In this document: positions 1 through 11,100 of the stretch, one piece after another
How the letters are laid out: every line of letters begins with the position of its first letter
How positions within the stretch are numbered: the first letter of the stretch is position 1
DNA from: Istiophorus platypterus
Lineage: Eukaryota; Chordata; Actinopteri; Istiophoriformes; Istiophoridae
Length of the DNA stretch: 64,000 bases
Direction: 5' to 3'
Assembly (NCBI GenBank): GCA_016859345.1
Contig: CM029124.1
Location: 20,573,980 to 20,637,979, forward strand
Program-made: the position numbers and the translations under genes
Notes under the pieces: model-generated
The model's input: only the letters and a program-made list of their open reading frames with translations
The model's database searches: none
Told to the model about the DNA's origin: nothing

Positions 1-1910
1 GCAGTGTTTTCGAGCCACCTCCCCTGCTATTCATACTCTTTCATGATGTGAAAGTGAGCAACTGAGGGCCAGGAAGCTGGCTGCCAGGACCTCTTCACTC
101 CAATCCTTGGTTCATACATAATAGATAAGTCACTGTAACTTACAGTACAGGGGTATAACTAGGCTAATGCCCAGATTTGCATATTTGTGCTGAATTCAAT
201 AATTCATGAGTGTGCAGCAGGCAGCGGCCCTTGGTGCAAAGAGCCACCTTGGTCCATATGCTGTATGCCATATCTCAGGGCTTGGTACTAGCCATGTGTG
301 CCAACAGCATAGTATTAAAAAGCAGCATCGAAACTGTCATTGCCAAGCACTCGGGAGCTGCGTCTTCATCATCAAAAGCCTCGGAGTCTTAACTCAGCCT
401 TTGGGAAAGCCTTATTAAGGCATGCAGAATCTGATGACAGAACCAGACAACAGGCTTTTTCCTGCTTAATTTACTGCCATTCTGAAATAATAGGACCGTG
501 CAGGAGCGAGTGAAAAAGGAGTGAGCAGAGGGCGGTGACACCTTCTAGAGAGCACATTTCACAGGCCACTTTTTCATCAAGAGGTTCAAGAAAGCCTGAC
601 GGCGCCATCATCGCCAAGTGTTATGAAGTAGATTTATCATTCCACTTGATGACGGGCAAAGTTATTTATTCATTACCTTTGTTCTCTGCCTGCCTCAGAT
701 GAGTAGGCACATGCCAGCCACATCCCTCATTATTGGTGATTGTGTGTCATACATCCATTTTTTTTTTATATCACACCCATGTCTTGTCATATTTGTCAGA
801 TAAATAGTATCTGCTGCTTCGGAGAGATCACGACCCTGTCATGTGGAGTGAGATTTGTTTTGATTCAGATGCCTCCGCTCTGCCATATGTATCAATTTAT
901 TTTGTGTGGGTGAGTGCGGTTTTGTGAGACTGAGGAATGGAAGGTAACAGACAGTGATATGAAATTCCTCTTTCGTGAAATATGTTCCTCATCTGTCTGG
1001 TGGCCTGAATGTTTAAATAACAATTTAATGAAATAATTTTTATCTGCGCCACGGCCTTTACCATTACTTGAGATACTGTGAGGTCATCAGGGGAGCTGAA
1101 GAGGGATATCGTGTAAAGGTGGCTTTATGAATGTTCTGCTTATTGAGAAGAGTCAGATCAGTGTTGGATCAGGTAGATCAAGTAGTTTGTCAGTTATTTG
1201 GAAACAATATAGGTACAGAAATATCAGTTCAGCTTTAATTTATGGTGTAGCAAAAGCCCATTTTCCTCATTTGTGTGATTTTCCTTTTCTTTACACATCA
1301 CTGGTAGTAATTTTACAAGAGCAAATGAATACTCATGAGAACAAAATGTCAAGCGCTGGTTGAGCCTCCTGGCCTGTGCCCTTGCCACCACCAGAAGCAA
1401 CATTTGACATTTGTTCTAAAGGCAAAGATCTGGGTTTGTCTAAATATGAAATTTGATCTTTAGAGACATTGATTTAGGTTTATTGTGGGAAGGTCAGACA
1501 CCTAACCAAGGCAGCACTGACAATTTGTGCTTTGATTTTCAAGTTAAGCACACAGGAAATGAAAATAACAACCTCACAGTGTCCTTCAGATCAAACCTTT
1601 TATTCCTTGTTCAGCGTTCATCAGAACTAAGCTATTGTTAAGTTAGAAAAATGATTACAGCAAAGGTCGAAAAGGTCTTTTACAAGTAGATAATGTGTAC
1701 TTTTTGCAGAAAGTAGATATTTAACAAGGACTCACGTTAATTGCCATAGAAAGTTCTCTGAACTGTGATAATGATGTCTCAGTAATGCTTACTAGGTATG
1801 GCACTTTTACCAAACGTTAAGTTTGACCAAATTTGAAATGGCAAAGAATTCATGCATCAAGAATGCGCAGAGTTGACTGAACCAAATAGTAGGCAGCCAG
1901 ATGAGATGGT
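1..1910. other. Non-coding stretch, no gene recognised
   Basis: No open reading frame here resembles a known protein and no convincing splice-flanked exon was seen. The part from about 540 to 1040 is less AT-biased and contains blocks such as GGCGCCATCATCGCC and evenly mixed sequence that look like constrained regulatory DNA rather than repeat. This is an impression from composition only; an alignment with other fish genomes would decide it. Confidence 0.3.
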
Positions 1911-1914
1911 ACCC

Positions 1915-2190
1915 TTGACGTCGCTCTGCTCGTCTGCAGTGCCTCTGCTGCTCCGCTTCGGCACCAGGTGAGTCCGTAGATTTGTTGTCGTCCTAGTGTA
2001 AGACAGCTACTTTTTTACTAAGTTGACAGACTGCCTTATCTTTTTTAGCTACGTTTCCATCTACATCGTAGAACCGTAATATTTCCACACGCTGCATCTC
2101 ATAAGCTGTGGTACCTTGGTCGCCTGCTCAGGACGTCTTTGGTCGCTAGCGTCTTCCATTTTTGTAGCAAACAACATAACATTACTGGTA
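1915..2190 (-). pseudogene. Broken ZBED/hAT transposase N-terminus (BED zinc finger remnant)
   Basis: Reading the minus strand from the ATG near 2161, the peptide starts MEDASDQRRPEQ and reaches the BED-finger hallmark VWKYYG. The frame then breaks; one base over it continues FYDVDGNVAKKDKAVCQL and ends at a stop after KKVAVLH. VWKYFG...DKAVCQLC is the typical start of BED zinc fingers in hAT transposases and ZBED proteins. The second zinc-binding cysteine is replaced by serine (CQLS), so both the reading frame and the finger are lost. No catalytic RNase H-like domain is visible beside it. It is most likely a dead hAT fragment; I cannot name the subfamily. Confidence 0.55.
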
Positions 2191-2774
2191 GGTCAGTAGG
2201 GTATGACATAGGTCGAGCTAATGGTGAAGTTTTTTTGAGCAACCTCTGCTGGGTCATGAGGCAAAGTATTTCAAACGGCCTGCTGCGCCTATGGACTGCA
2301 CTTGTTGAATTCATTCAGGTCAGTTCAGCTCAAATATGAACTTTTCCCCCGATGTTTGAAGGACTGTTTGAATATCCAATAAAAAGTGACAGCCCTTCTG
2401 CTTACTGACGAAGGCTTCAGCAGTCTGTGCGGTGTGCTGTGTGCTCCTGAAGCTGTGCGTGGAGCTGTCTGTTGTGCTGAATGAGACAGTTCGTCTTGGG
2501 CTTTTGGAAGGGAGAATGCCCTGATGAGCACCTCTCTTTTTCCCATCTCAACGGGGAATACCTATCATCTGAAACTTGAAATTGAACTTTGAAATGTGAT
2601 ATTCCATGGCTCAGATTTTCTCCTTTTTTTGGCTTAAAGGCAGAGAGATGGCACAGAGTGTCATTGCTGAAATGTTTGTATTATAAAGTCTGATTCTGAA
2701 AATAATCAACATCACAACAGCACTCAGAAGCAAGGATTTAATGCAATGATTTTATATTTGCAAAATATATAATT

Positions 2775-3083
2775 AACTCCGCCAAGGAGGTTATGTTTTC
2801 ACCCGTGTCTGTTTCTTGGTCTGTTTGTTTATTTGTCAGCAGGATATGCAGAAACTACTGAACTGATTTGCAGCAAGCTTAGTAGAGGGATGAGGCATGG
2901 GCCAGGGAAAAGCACAATATTTTTGGGGGCACATCTTGTTAAAGGGGAAGACCTTTTTTTTTAAATAATTTTCCTCATCATCGTTTTTTCTCAGTTTTTC
3001 TACTGTAATAGCTCGACAGACGTGTAGGATTGTTTGGCCTTTGTGGAGGTATGTGCTCTGCCGAGTGACAGTCTAGTTATTTG
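2775..3083. repeat. Non-autonomous DNA-repeat copy (fish CCGCCAAGGAGG...GGAGGTATGTGCTC family)
   Basis: The segment opens with AACTCCGCCAAGGAGGTTATGTTTTCACCCGTGTCTG, continues with a TTTGTTT-rich stretch and a CAGCAGGATAT block, and closes with TTTGTGGAGGTATGTGCTCTGCCGAGTG...CTAGTT. I recognise this order from a very abundant teleost interspersed repeat with short complementary ends (AACTnCGCCAAGGAGG against GGAGGTATGTGCTC...AGTT). No coding capacity. The family name is not certain. Confidence 0.6.
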
Positions 3084-3494
3084 CTGTGATTGGTAGCTGT
3101 TGATCTACGTAACCTTACAAGTGACCACATTTCACATACTGTAACTGCTTAATGGTACAAAAAGGATATTGCTGCCTGTAACTCCTTTCCTGCAGCCCGG
3201 TGTCACCTTACAGCAGGAGAATAAGAGTGGTGAATCTTTCAAACCTCTGCCATTTCCAGAAACTTTGAACTTGAAAGAACAGTGGCCCTCTTTTCCTGTT
3301 TTATGCTGCATAGTGATTCAGCAGAGTCTTGTCATAACTACCTTTTCAAAACCTGACCCCATGTCAGATGGAGTTCATTGGTCATTTCCAATGCTTAAAT
3401 AACTGATATTGTATCGGAATACAATATTTTGCAAGGTCCACATCATTTATACATTTGAGGAGAGAGAAAAAAAATAGAAACAAAGCTTAACTGG

Positions 3495-3730
3495 TGTGTT
3501 GATTGATCGATTCGTCTGCAACTAATCAAGTAAACGATTAGTGACTGATTTGCTGCTTTTGGGGGTTTGGGACTGTTGGTTAGAAAGAAAGCGATTTGGG
3601 GAATTCTGAAAGGGAATTTTTCATTAATATCTGGCATTAAGTAGGCTAAATGAGTAAATTATTATTCAGGAAAATAATAAATGGATTAATGGACCATTCT
3701 AAAATAATTGTTGATTGCAGCCCTAATATA
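3495..3730. repeat. hAT-type MITE, diverged copy
   Basis: The left side holds TTGATTGATCGATTCGTCTGCAACTAATCAAG and the right side ends TAATTGTTGATTGCAGCCCTAAT. These are inverted-complementary versions of the GGGCTGCAACTAATGATTA type terminus, widespread in percomorph genomes as a non-autonomous hAT-like repeat. The interior is AT-rich with no coding capacity. The 195-base open frame inside it is not a gene. Confidence 0.55.
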
Positions 3731-5549
3731 TTTTTTCAGTCTAATTTTCTTACTAAAATCTCTCTAAACATTTTCCTTTCACTGTTCATCCACCAAGGTG
3801 CAGATGATGTGTAGATGTTTTCATGTGAGTTCCCATCAATTATTACCATATGTTGCAACAAGCTGAATAAGATGGAGTGAGTGGAGCTGCTAGGGCTTTG
3901 TAGATTTATTTTTCTTGGGTTTTGTCTCTCAGGCTACATACAGGCTGCACTAATGTGTTGATGGAGCTTGCTAGGGCTATATCCAGCCTGAGGAGAATAC
4001 CTGTAGACACTTCGCTGAGCTGAAAAAGGATGCCCACCTCCCCTTCATGTTCTTCAAAAAAAAAAATGTTGTTATGCAATCTGCATTTTTATTTACAATT
4101 AACATTCCTAGAAAGATGCTTGAATAAAACATCAATGAAAAATAATGCGATAAAAAACAGAATTCTTTGATTTAATTGTACCTGTTGAGTATAGATGTAA
4201 CCCAGTAACCTTTTTTTTCATTTTTTAAAAACTTAGTAGCCTGGTCTGTGTTGATGCATATAGCGACTGCTTGACCCAGCCCTGATCTATGATATCACAC
4301 CAAAATACAAATATATAAAACTTAAGGAGAGAAAAATAGAAAAAGTGTGGATATAAATATGGATCTTATGATCCTACCATTGTACTTAATAACAGAACAG
4401 CTTTAAAGCTTATTTAGATATTGAAAATACTGAGATGAACTGTTTTAACATGTTCATTCCATATTTGTATTCTGATTTTAATCCTTTAATTACGTTATTT
4501 GTTGTTTCCACAAATCTTACATATCTGTATAGCAGATGTTTATCATGTTTATCATCAAGTGTTTATTTTTTGAACAGTTAATAAGTATGAGCAATGATAA
4601 TTCTGGCAAAAGAGGATAATGATGATTATTTTCATTTTTGTTCATAGTTTATCATTTAAGCAAGAAAAAAAAGTCACATTATCTCATAAACAGGATTCAA
4701 GACAATAGCATTAAATAATACATACTACAGAATGATTGGTACTTAAAAAGCCTGACTTTTCTCATTGTTATGGATGTGGATAATTCTTTTGCAATGCATC
4801 TTGTACAGTGTGTTTCAATATTCATGAATTACTGTGAATTAACCCACTTATTATTCTGCATTTTACTGTCAGGTAAATATTTCATGGCATGCTTGCAAAA
4901 CATATGCTCAGTTTGCTGTATGTAAGTATCCGTATTTCATTATCTGAATCTGGTGCTTCGCTACATACTGTACTTGCATACATTTGAGAATTACATAGGG
5001 AGTTGACAAACAGACTTGTCCAAATTTGTCCACTACGGTAATTATCGTAAACCTGCATCCCACATTTTTACATGTGTTGTAAATGTGTTAATGGAAATTT
5101 TTTATGAATGGATTTTTCACAATCTTTCATCATTGTTGATTCACATCTTTTAGTTGGTTCAAAGAGTGAGATAAAAATTGTTCCAGTTAACAGGATAACT
5201 CAGGGCAGCCCAATAAAAATTGGACAGAATTTGACCCTCACCTTTCAAATGGGTTTCATCGCACCGTTTCCTTTTTACATCATAATGCACTAATATGCTG
5301 CTGGTTTACAAGTTGTGGGCTGTGATCTGCTCCAGAGGTTTGGAGAACAGTCATTTGATCTCAGCTACCAAGATTTCAAAGAATAATATTCCATCCTCAT
5401 TTCATCACTACAGGTCATAGTACAGAGAAGCTGCTTTAGGCCATTGTCCGAAATAGCGCGAAAAGTAAGCTCAGGTTTTCTGGTTTATAACTTCGAAAGG
5501 AAGTTGATGTGTTAGAGTAAAACTTAAATATTCTGATATGAGACCTATT

Positions 5550-5700
5550 GAGCGCAGCAACAATTTGTCAATTAATTGATTGACCAGATTGAAACAAAAT
5601 TAATCAGCAGTAAAAATAAGAGCTGATTATTGGTTTAGGTCATTTTCAAGCAAAAATACCAAAGGTTAAATTATATTATATCACTAAGATCATCCATCCA
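5550..5700. repeat. Fragment of the same ATTAATTGATTGACC MITE family
   Basis: The text GCAACAATTTGTCAATTAATTGATTGACCAG followed by AATTAATCAGCAGTAAAAATAAG and AAAAATACCAAAGGTTAAATTA resembles the internal part of the MITE at 3.5-3.7 kb in the opposite orientation. Short and diverged; the limits are approximate. Confidence 0.4.
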
Positions 5701-5924
5701 GTCGAAATGTATTACTTGAAAACTGTTCCTACACCAGTACCCGGTCCTGTTTTGTGTCAAATATTAGAAATCACCTGTTAATCCCACTTTGCTCTCTAAA
5801 CCAGTGGTATGCTGCAAGGTTTGTTTCACTTTTCGTCTTCAAATGGGTGAAGTCACCAGAGAGGCACTCTGAATTGTGTTCTGGGCAGAGGAAGTGTACA
5901 GCTGAATCTGTGAATTGAGGATTT

Positions 5925-6110
5925 CCAGAGCAACAGAAGCAGTTGCACTGGCCTATGATTTAATGCAAGGAGCACTCCACGGGGGAAAACTCATTGCCCA
6001 GCAAATTAAACCATTACTTCCCCAGTTGGAGTTAAATATGGAGAAATTACTCATTTAATGTCTGATTACTCTCTAATACAGCCATCTTAACAATGGCATC
6101 CACTCATTCC
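5925..6110. promoter_or_regulatory. Candidate conserved non-coding element
   Basis: About 190 bases of balanced composition, with several homeodomain-like cores (GATTTAATG, CATTTAATG, GATTACTC) and no repeat signature, sit between AT-rich repeats. This is the look of a developmental enhancer, but the call rests only on composition and motif density. Confidence 0.25.
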
Positions 6111-6839
6111 CACAAGTAAATGCAGCTTCTTTGCAAGATAAGGGTCGCAGTTGTTTTCAGGGTCACAGTGAAGTTTTATTAAAAGATGCACACCAAGAAC
6201 GCAAAAGAATTCATCAGTTTGAATTCGTTATGTGATGGTTCTCTAGTCTGAAGATTCATCTTCATTATCCAGCCAAGCACCAGGCAGATAACGCTGCCTC
6301 ATTTGCTTTCAGAGTCTCAATTTTCCCTGAACGATAATGCAGCCTCTTTTTGTGTGGCTGTGGTAAAGACAAGCAAGCCATTTTCAATATGCACGCAGGA
6401 TTACAAAGGTTAATCATCAATTTAAAGCTAATCTTTGCTAAATACCGATAGAAGCATGGTGTGTGCTCGAGACAGATATAATCAGGAAAACCCCAAAACA
6501 ATCCTCTATCTAAATGAAGTGAAAGATGGTTAATCTAGGCTATAGCAGGGTTTGATGAGTGAGCAAGGCGAAGGATTGCAATGCACCTCTCATCTACTCT
6601 TCAATGGTTTCACCATTTGGTATTCAGACTCTTTCATACGTTGTTATGTTGCAGCCTAACGCTAAAATTGTTTAGAATAAATTTTTCCCTTATAAATTTA
6701 CATTTAATACCCATAATGACAAAGTGAAAAAGAATTGTAGAATTTCTTTGTGAATTTATTGAAAAGAATAATTATATATATTATCACAATGACATAAATG
6801 TCAGCATCAAAATCTACCCAAAACTTGAAGTTTAAGGAA

Positions 6840-7767
6840 CCTTTGAAAGCAATTACAGCCTCAGATCTTGTTTGGGTTCGATTGCAACAAGCTTTGCACA
6901 TCTGGATCTGGTGATTCTCTCCCGTTCTTCTCTGCAGATCCTTTCAAGCTCTGTCAGGTTGGATCAGGACCGTCAGTGATCGGTCAATTTCAGACATTCA
7001 CAAAGTTTCCCCAAAGTTGCCCCAAAGTTGCCCCAAAGTTGCCCCAAAGTTGCCTGAAAGCCGCTCCTGTGTTGTCTTGGCTTTTTACTTTGGATTCATT
7101 GTCCTGGAAAGTGAACATTCCAATCTTCATTCCAGTCAGAGGTCCTGAATGCTCTGGACCAGGTTTTTTACTAAGGAGATCTCTGTACTTTGCTCCATTC
7201 AACTTTCCCTCAACCCTGACCAGTCTCCCTGTTCCTGCTGATGAAAGACACTCAAAGCTTAATGCTTCCACCACCATGTTTTACCATTGGGATAGTATTG
7301 GCCAGGTGATTAGCAACGCCTGGTCTAATGATCAGAATTGAGGCCAAACGGTTTATTCTTGGTTTCATCAGACCAGAGAATCTTGTTTCTCATTGTCTGA
7401 GAGTCCTTCAGGTGCTTTTTTTTCACAAACTCCAAGCAGCCTTCATACATCTTTCACTGAGGAGAGGATTCCATCTTGTAACTCAGCCATAAAGCCCAGA
7501 ACTGTGGAGTGGTGCAGTGGTGGTTGTCCTTCTGGAAGTTTCTACCATCTCCACACATCTCCCCATCTTTCCCCCAATTACTTGGTTTGGCTGGACAGCC
7601 AGCTCTAAAGGAATTCTGCTGGTTCCAAACTTCTTCCATTGAAGCATTATAAAGGCTACCGTGCTCTTTGAAACCTTCAGTGCAGCAGAGGTTATTTTGT
7701 AGCCTTCCCCAGATCTGTGCCTTGACACAATCCTGTCTCTGAGCTCTGCAGGTGGTTTATTGGACAT
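6840..7767 (-). pseudogene. Tc1-family transposase pseudogene
   Basis: The minus-strand ATG at 7767 opens MSNKPPAELRDRIVSRHRSG, the helix-turn-helix DNA-binding start of fish Tc1 transposases, and continues with SAALKVSKSTVA and LQWKKFGTSR. The frame is lost after about 90 residues. A later piece (7277-7170 region) still reads SAGTGRLVRVEGKLNGAKYR, the middle of the DDE catalytic domain. Frameshifts, deletions and an 11-base tandem expansion separate the pieces, and no complete D-D-E triad can be read. The plus-strand frame across 6868-7341 is only the antisense shadow. Confidence 0.85.
7008..7054. repeat. 11-bp tandem repeat inside the Tc1 pseudogene
   Basis: The unit CCCCAAAGTTG is repeated four times in near-perfect register just before TTGCCTGAAAGCCGCTCCTG. 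In intact Tc1 relatives this part of the transposase gene is not repetitive, so the array arose after the element was inactivated. Confidence 0.8.
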
Positions 7768-8149
7768 GAGGGCTTGGCTTTTTCTCTGATATGTGTTGTC
7801 TTCTGTGAGACCTTATATAAACAGGTATATGTCTTTCGAAAAAATAAATGTAGAAAAATGTAGAAACATCTTAAAGCTGATGAAGAGAAGAGGAACGTGA
7901 GGTTAATTTCAAGTTTCATAGAAAAAAGTCTCAATACTAATATCAATGTGGTATTTTAGCTTTTCCTTTCTAATAACTTCACAAAAGGATTCTAAAAATC
8001 CATTTTTTTCTTTGACATTAAGGGCATTGCGTTTAGATTGGAGAGGGAAAAAATGAACTCAAAAGATTTTAGCATCAGGCTGCAACAGAAAAAATTTGCA
8101 AAAATGGGGGGAGTCTGAATACTTTTGGAACACACTGTATATACCCTTG

Positions 8150-11100
8150 CTTCACCGTTGCTATGGAGTTGAGATAATTATGGAGTTTTAAAATTATGCA
8201 ATCAACGATGAGATCCCATTTCCCCAGTCTGGGAAAAAGTGTAATTAATTTTCTCCTTTTTTTTTCTCAGTTAATATGGAGGCGACTGGGAACACAGGAT
8301 TCACACAGGAAATTAAAATTTGAACTATGGTTCCCACCATGTTCTTTGTCAAAGCTGATGATTCATGACATCGGAACAAAATATCACAAAACCAAAAATA
8401 GGAGAAAGGCAGTATCAAAACACTGGACTGTAGCTCACAAGACTAAGAAGGTAAGATTACATCTTTATTGATTTAATGGCTAAAAGGACACTAAATTGAT
8501 TACGTCATGTTAACATCATATATGTAAAATTCCCGAGATGGCTCGATATATAATCATAAAATATTACATCAGTGCCTAAAAGAAGCACAAACACAGTCCA
8601 AAAATACCTTTGTTGTTAAATCATTTATAATAATTTATAATTTACTAGACGAAATTTTAATAGGCATTTAAAGTTTTTGAAGACAAAATTCAAATAGACA
8701 AATTATAATGGAGTGCAATATTCTCAGGCATCCTCTAACTTTTTTGTCCTTCTGAGGTATTGGTTTTAAAAGTTCAGAAAATAAAAGTGTATTATTATTG
8801 TCAAACTTTTTGACTAATGCGATAAGGCTGGTGCAAAACATTGCTTTTCCTATTAACCTAAGCCATTTAAATCTCTTGGGCAGGAATTTACAATAATGGG
8901 AAATAGAATCAGTTCACCTTAGTGGCTGAGGCAGTAATTCCATTGACAAGGTAGACTCCTTTAATAAAGATAAGCCCCCAAGAAAATCAATAACCTGAAC
9001 TAATTTTAAAGGACTCAGACTTGTCTAGACAAACACAGAATTCACACGTAACCAAACAAGCCACACAAGCCTGTTTTTAAAAGGCCTTTTTCATTGATAT
9101 TGCTTTGGGAACACAAGGCTGTTTTCTCATCTTTGCTACAAGACCCAGCAACAAAGGAGGCCAACAAGCAATCCCGCAGATGCCCTTTCTCTGATTCTTT
9201 TTATTCCACCATTAGGCCTCTGATGCTGGGTCCACAAACCTCTCTAATTAAGAATTCGTCTTCAGCAAATTCCCCTATAAAATGGCCCCTGCTGCAGAAC
9301 GTGGGGTGATAAAAGGAGTTATTGGGCCTGCGACCTCCTTTGCCTCTTATCTCCCATAAACACTTCAGTAGGTTTTACAGGGCCATGGAGGCGGCGGAAC
9401 GAGCAATAAGCCAAAGGGGAATAGTGGGGGGACTGATGACTTATTCATGAAGAACGGCGCAACAAGAGGGCATAGATGAAATTCACAGTGAGAAGTCCTC
9501 ATACTACAAGTTGTTATATAGTTCTGATAAAACTCTCATACGTGAAGTTGATTAATCTTTGGCCTGGGCTTTCTTTAAGTATGAGGTTTGGTACATTTTT
9601 GAAAGGATACAATACAGAGTGCTTGTGCTTTCATTATAATCTGACTATTTCGCTGGGGAAAAATAAAAAAATATATGTATCACATATTCATTAGCTTTAC
9701 CAGGGCTCTTAACATTAGCTTGTGGGTTTACCATCACACCAGCAGAGACAAAGCTCCGCTCTGCTCTGAAAGTCACCCTACCGAAATGACATGATGTTTT
9801 ATTCCTTCTATCTTCTTAACCTGATTCTGTCACATACCCAGAGCTTGCACATGCATGGATTCTGTCATTAGGACGCAGACCGGTCGTTTCTGCTGTTTAA
9901 ATGAGTTTGAATTCTTTATATGTACTTCACTTAACTGCCGTGTTTTCCTTTTTATCTGCATTAAACTCAACTAAAGCCAGGAGGGATTTTTCTACCCAAC
10001 CCTCATCTTAGTTTGTGCATGCTCTAGTGATTTAAACTGATGGCAAATTCCACCTTGCTATGCATGCTGAACAAAAGAAATGTATGGTAGGATTGCATTA
10101 AAAATGCTGCTGGTGTTACGTTCACCGGAAAGAACAAGAAAGAAGGAAAGTATAAAGTAACAGAGAGTGCCAATACTTGTGGTTAGCCTTCCTTGAAAAT
10201 GTCTGTAAAAAGAGCCATGCTGGGAACTCGGCCTAAAAAACATGGAAAGCCCAGCTGGCACAAGAGTTTTCATCTCCTGTCAGGCTGAGTGGATATTTTG
10301 CACTGAGGTAAAGGCTGAGAAGCAGCAGTGGTGCTATGTCAGCAATGGTGTAGAGCAGAGCAAAAGGCAAATGCTGTAAACAATGTAATGATAGAGCATA
10401 CAACACCCACATGGTGCTACGGCACCACCCCCCCCCATCTCTGCCCAGGCAGACCTCTGAAGAACTCCCTGCCAGAGAGGTAGAGACTCGGCAAGGGGAA
10501 ATTGAGCTGGAGATTTTTATTATAGATAAACACTTTGCTTACAATCTAGTTTGCCCTGCAAGTAGGAAATTACACGAATTTTGCTCAAAGTTGAGCAGCG
10601 AGGCTAGTGATTTTATTTGCCTCCAAGGGGCGAGTGTCACCAAGCTGAGCACAGTTTGTGTAAAATTAATGGTCATTTTGAGAATAATTAAATGCACAAT
10701 TATACATTTGAAGAACTGAAACACGTTGTTTAATGTTAAAAATGCCCTGCTCTGGGTGCTCAAATGTGGGGATTTGCTGTTTTTGTGAATCTCATTTTAA
10801 AGTGAATATAATTGAGTTTTGGGCTGTTAGTCAGACAAAACAAGACATCTGAGGATGTCACAATGGGTTCTCAGACTCTGTGATGGGCATTTTTCACAAT
10901 TTTGATTGGAAAATATTTGAAAGAATAATAGTTAATGGAAATTGTTAGTTGAACCCCTATATGCCTGTTAGGTTATATTCCAAAAGGCTTGAATATTTTC
11001 AATTTAAAAACAAAAGTTTTCCTGTCAGTGTCGGCCTGATAATCTTTCCATTTCTTTTCTGCATATCTCTATTTTCTGATTGTTAGTAAGAAACTATAGA

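Larger units (their letters stand above)
6615..8141 (-). mobile_element. Decayed Tc1/mariner element with inverted terminal repeats
   Basis: The right end (about 8032-8141) read on the minus strand gives CAGTGTGTTCCAAAAGTATTCAGACTCC, followed further in by CTGTTGCAGCCTGATGCTAAAAT. The left end (about 6615-6695) reads GGTATTCAGACTCTTTCATACGTTGTTATGTTGCAGCCTAACGCTAAAAT. These are the two arms of one inverted terminal repeat, and the outermost ~20 bases of the left arm are no longer recognisable. The right edge lies next to TATATA, fitting TA target insertion. The body carries a broken Tc1 transposase on the minus strand. The element is inactive. Confidence 0.85.

Noticed and set aside
6868..7341. 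157-codon plus-strand frame
   Set aside because: Antisense of the Tc1 transposase pseudogene.
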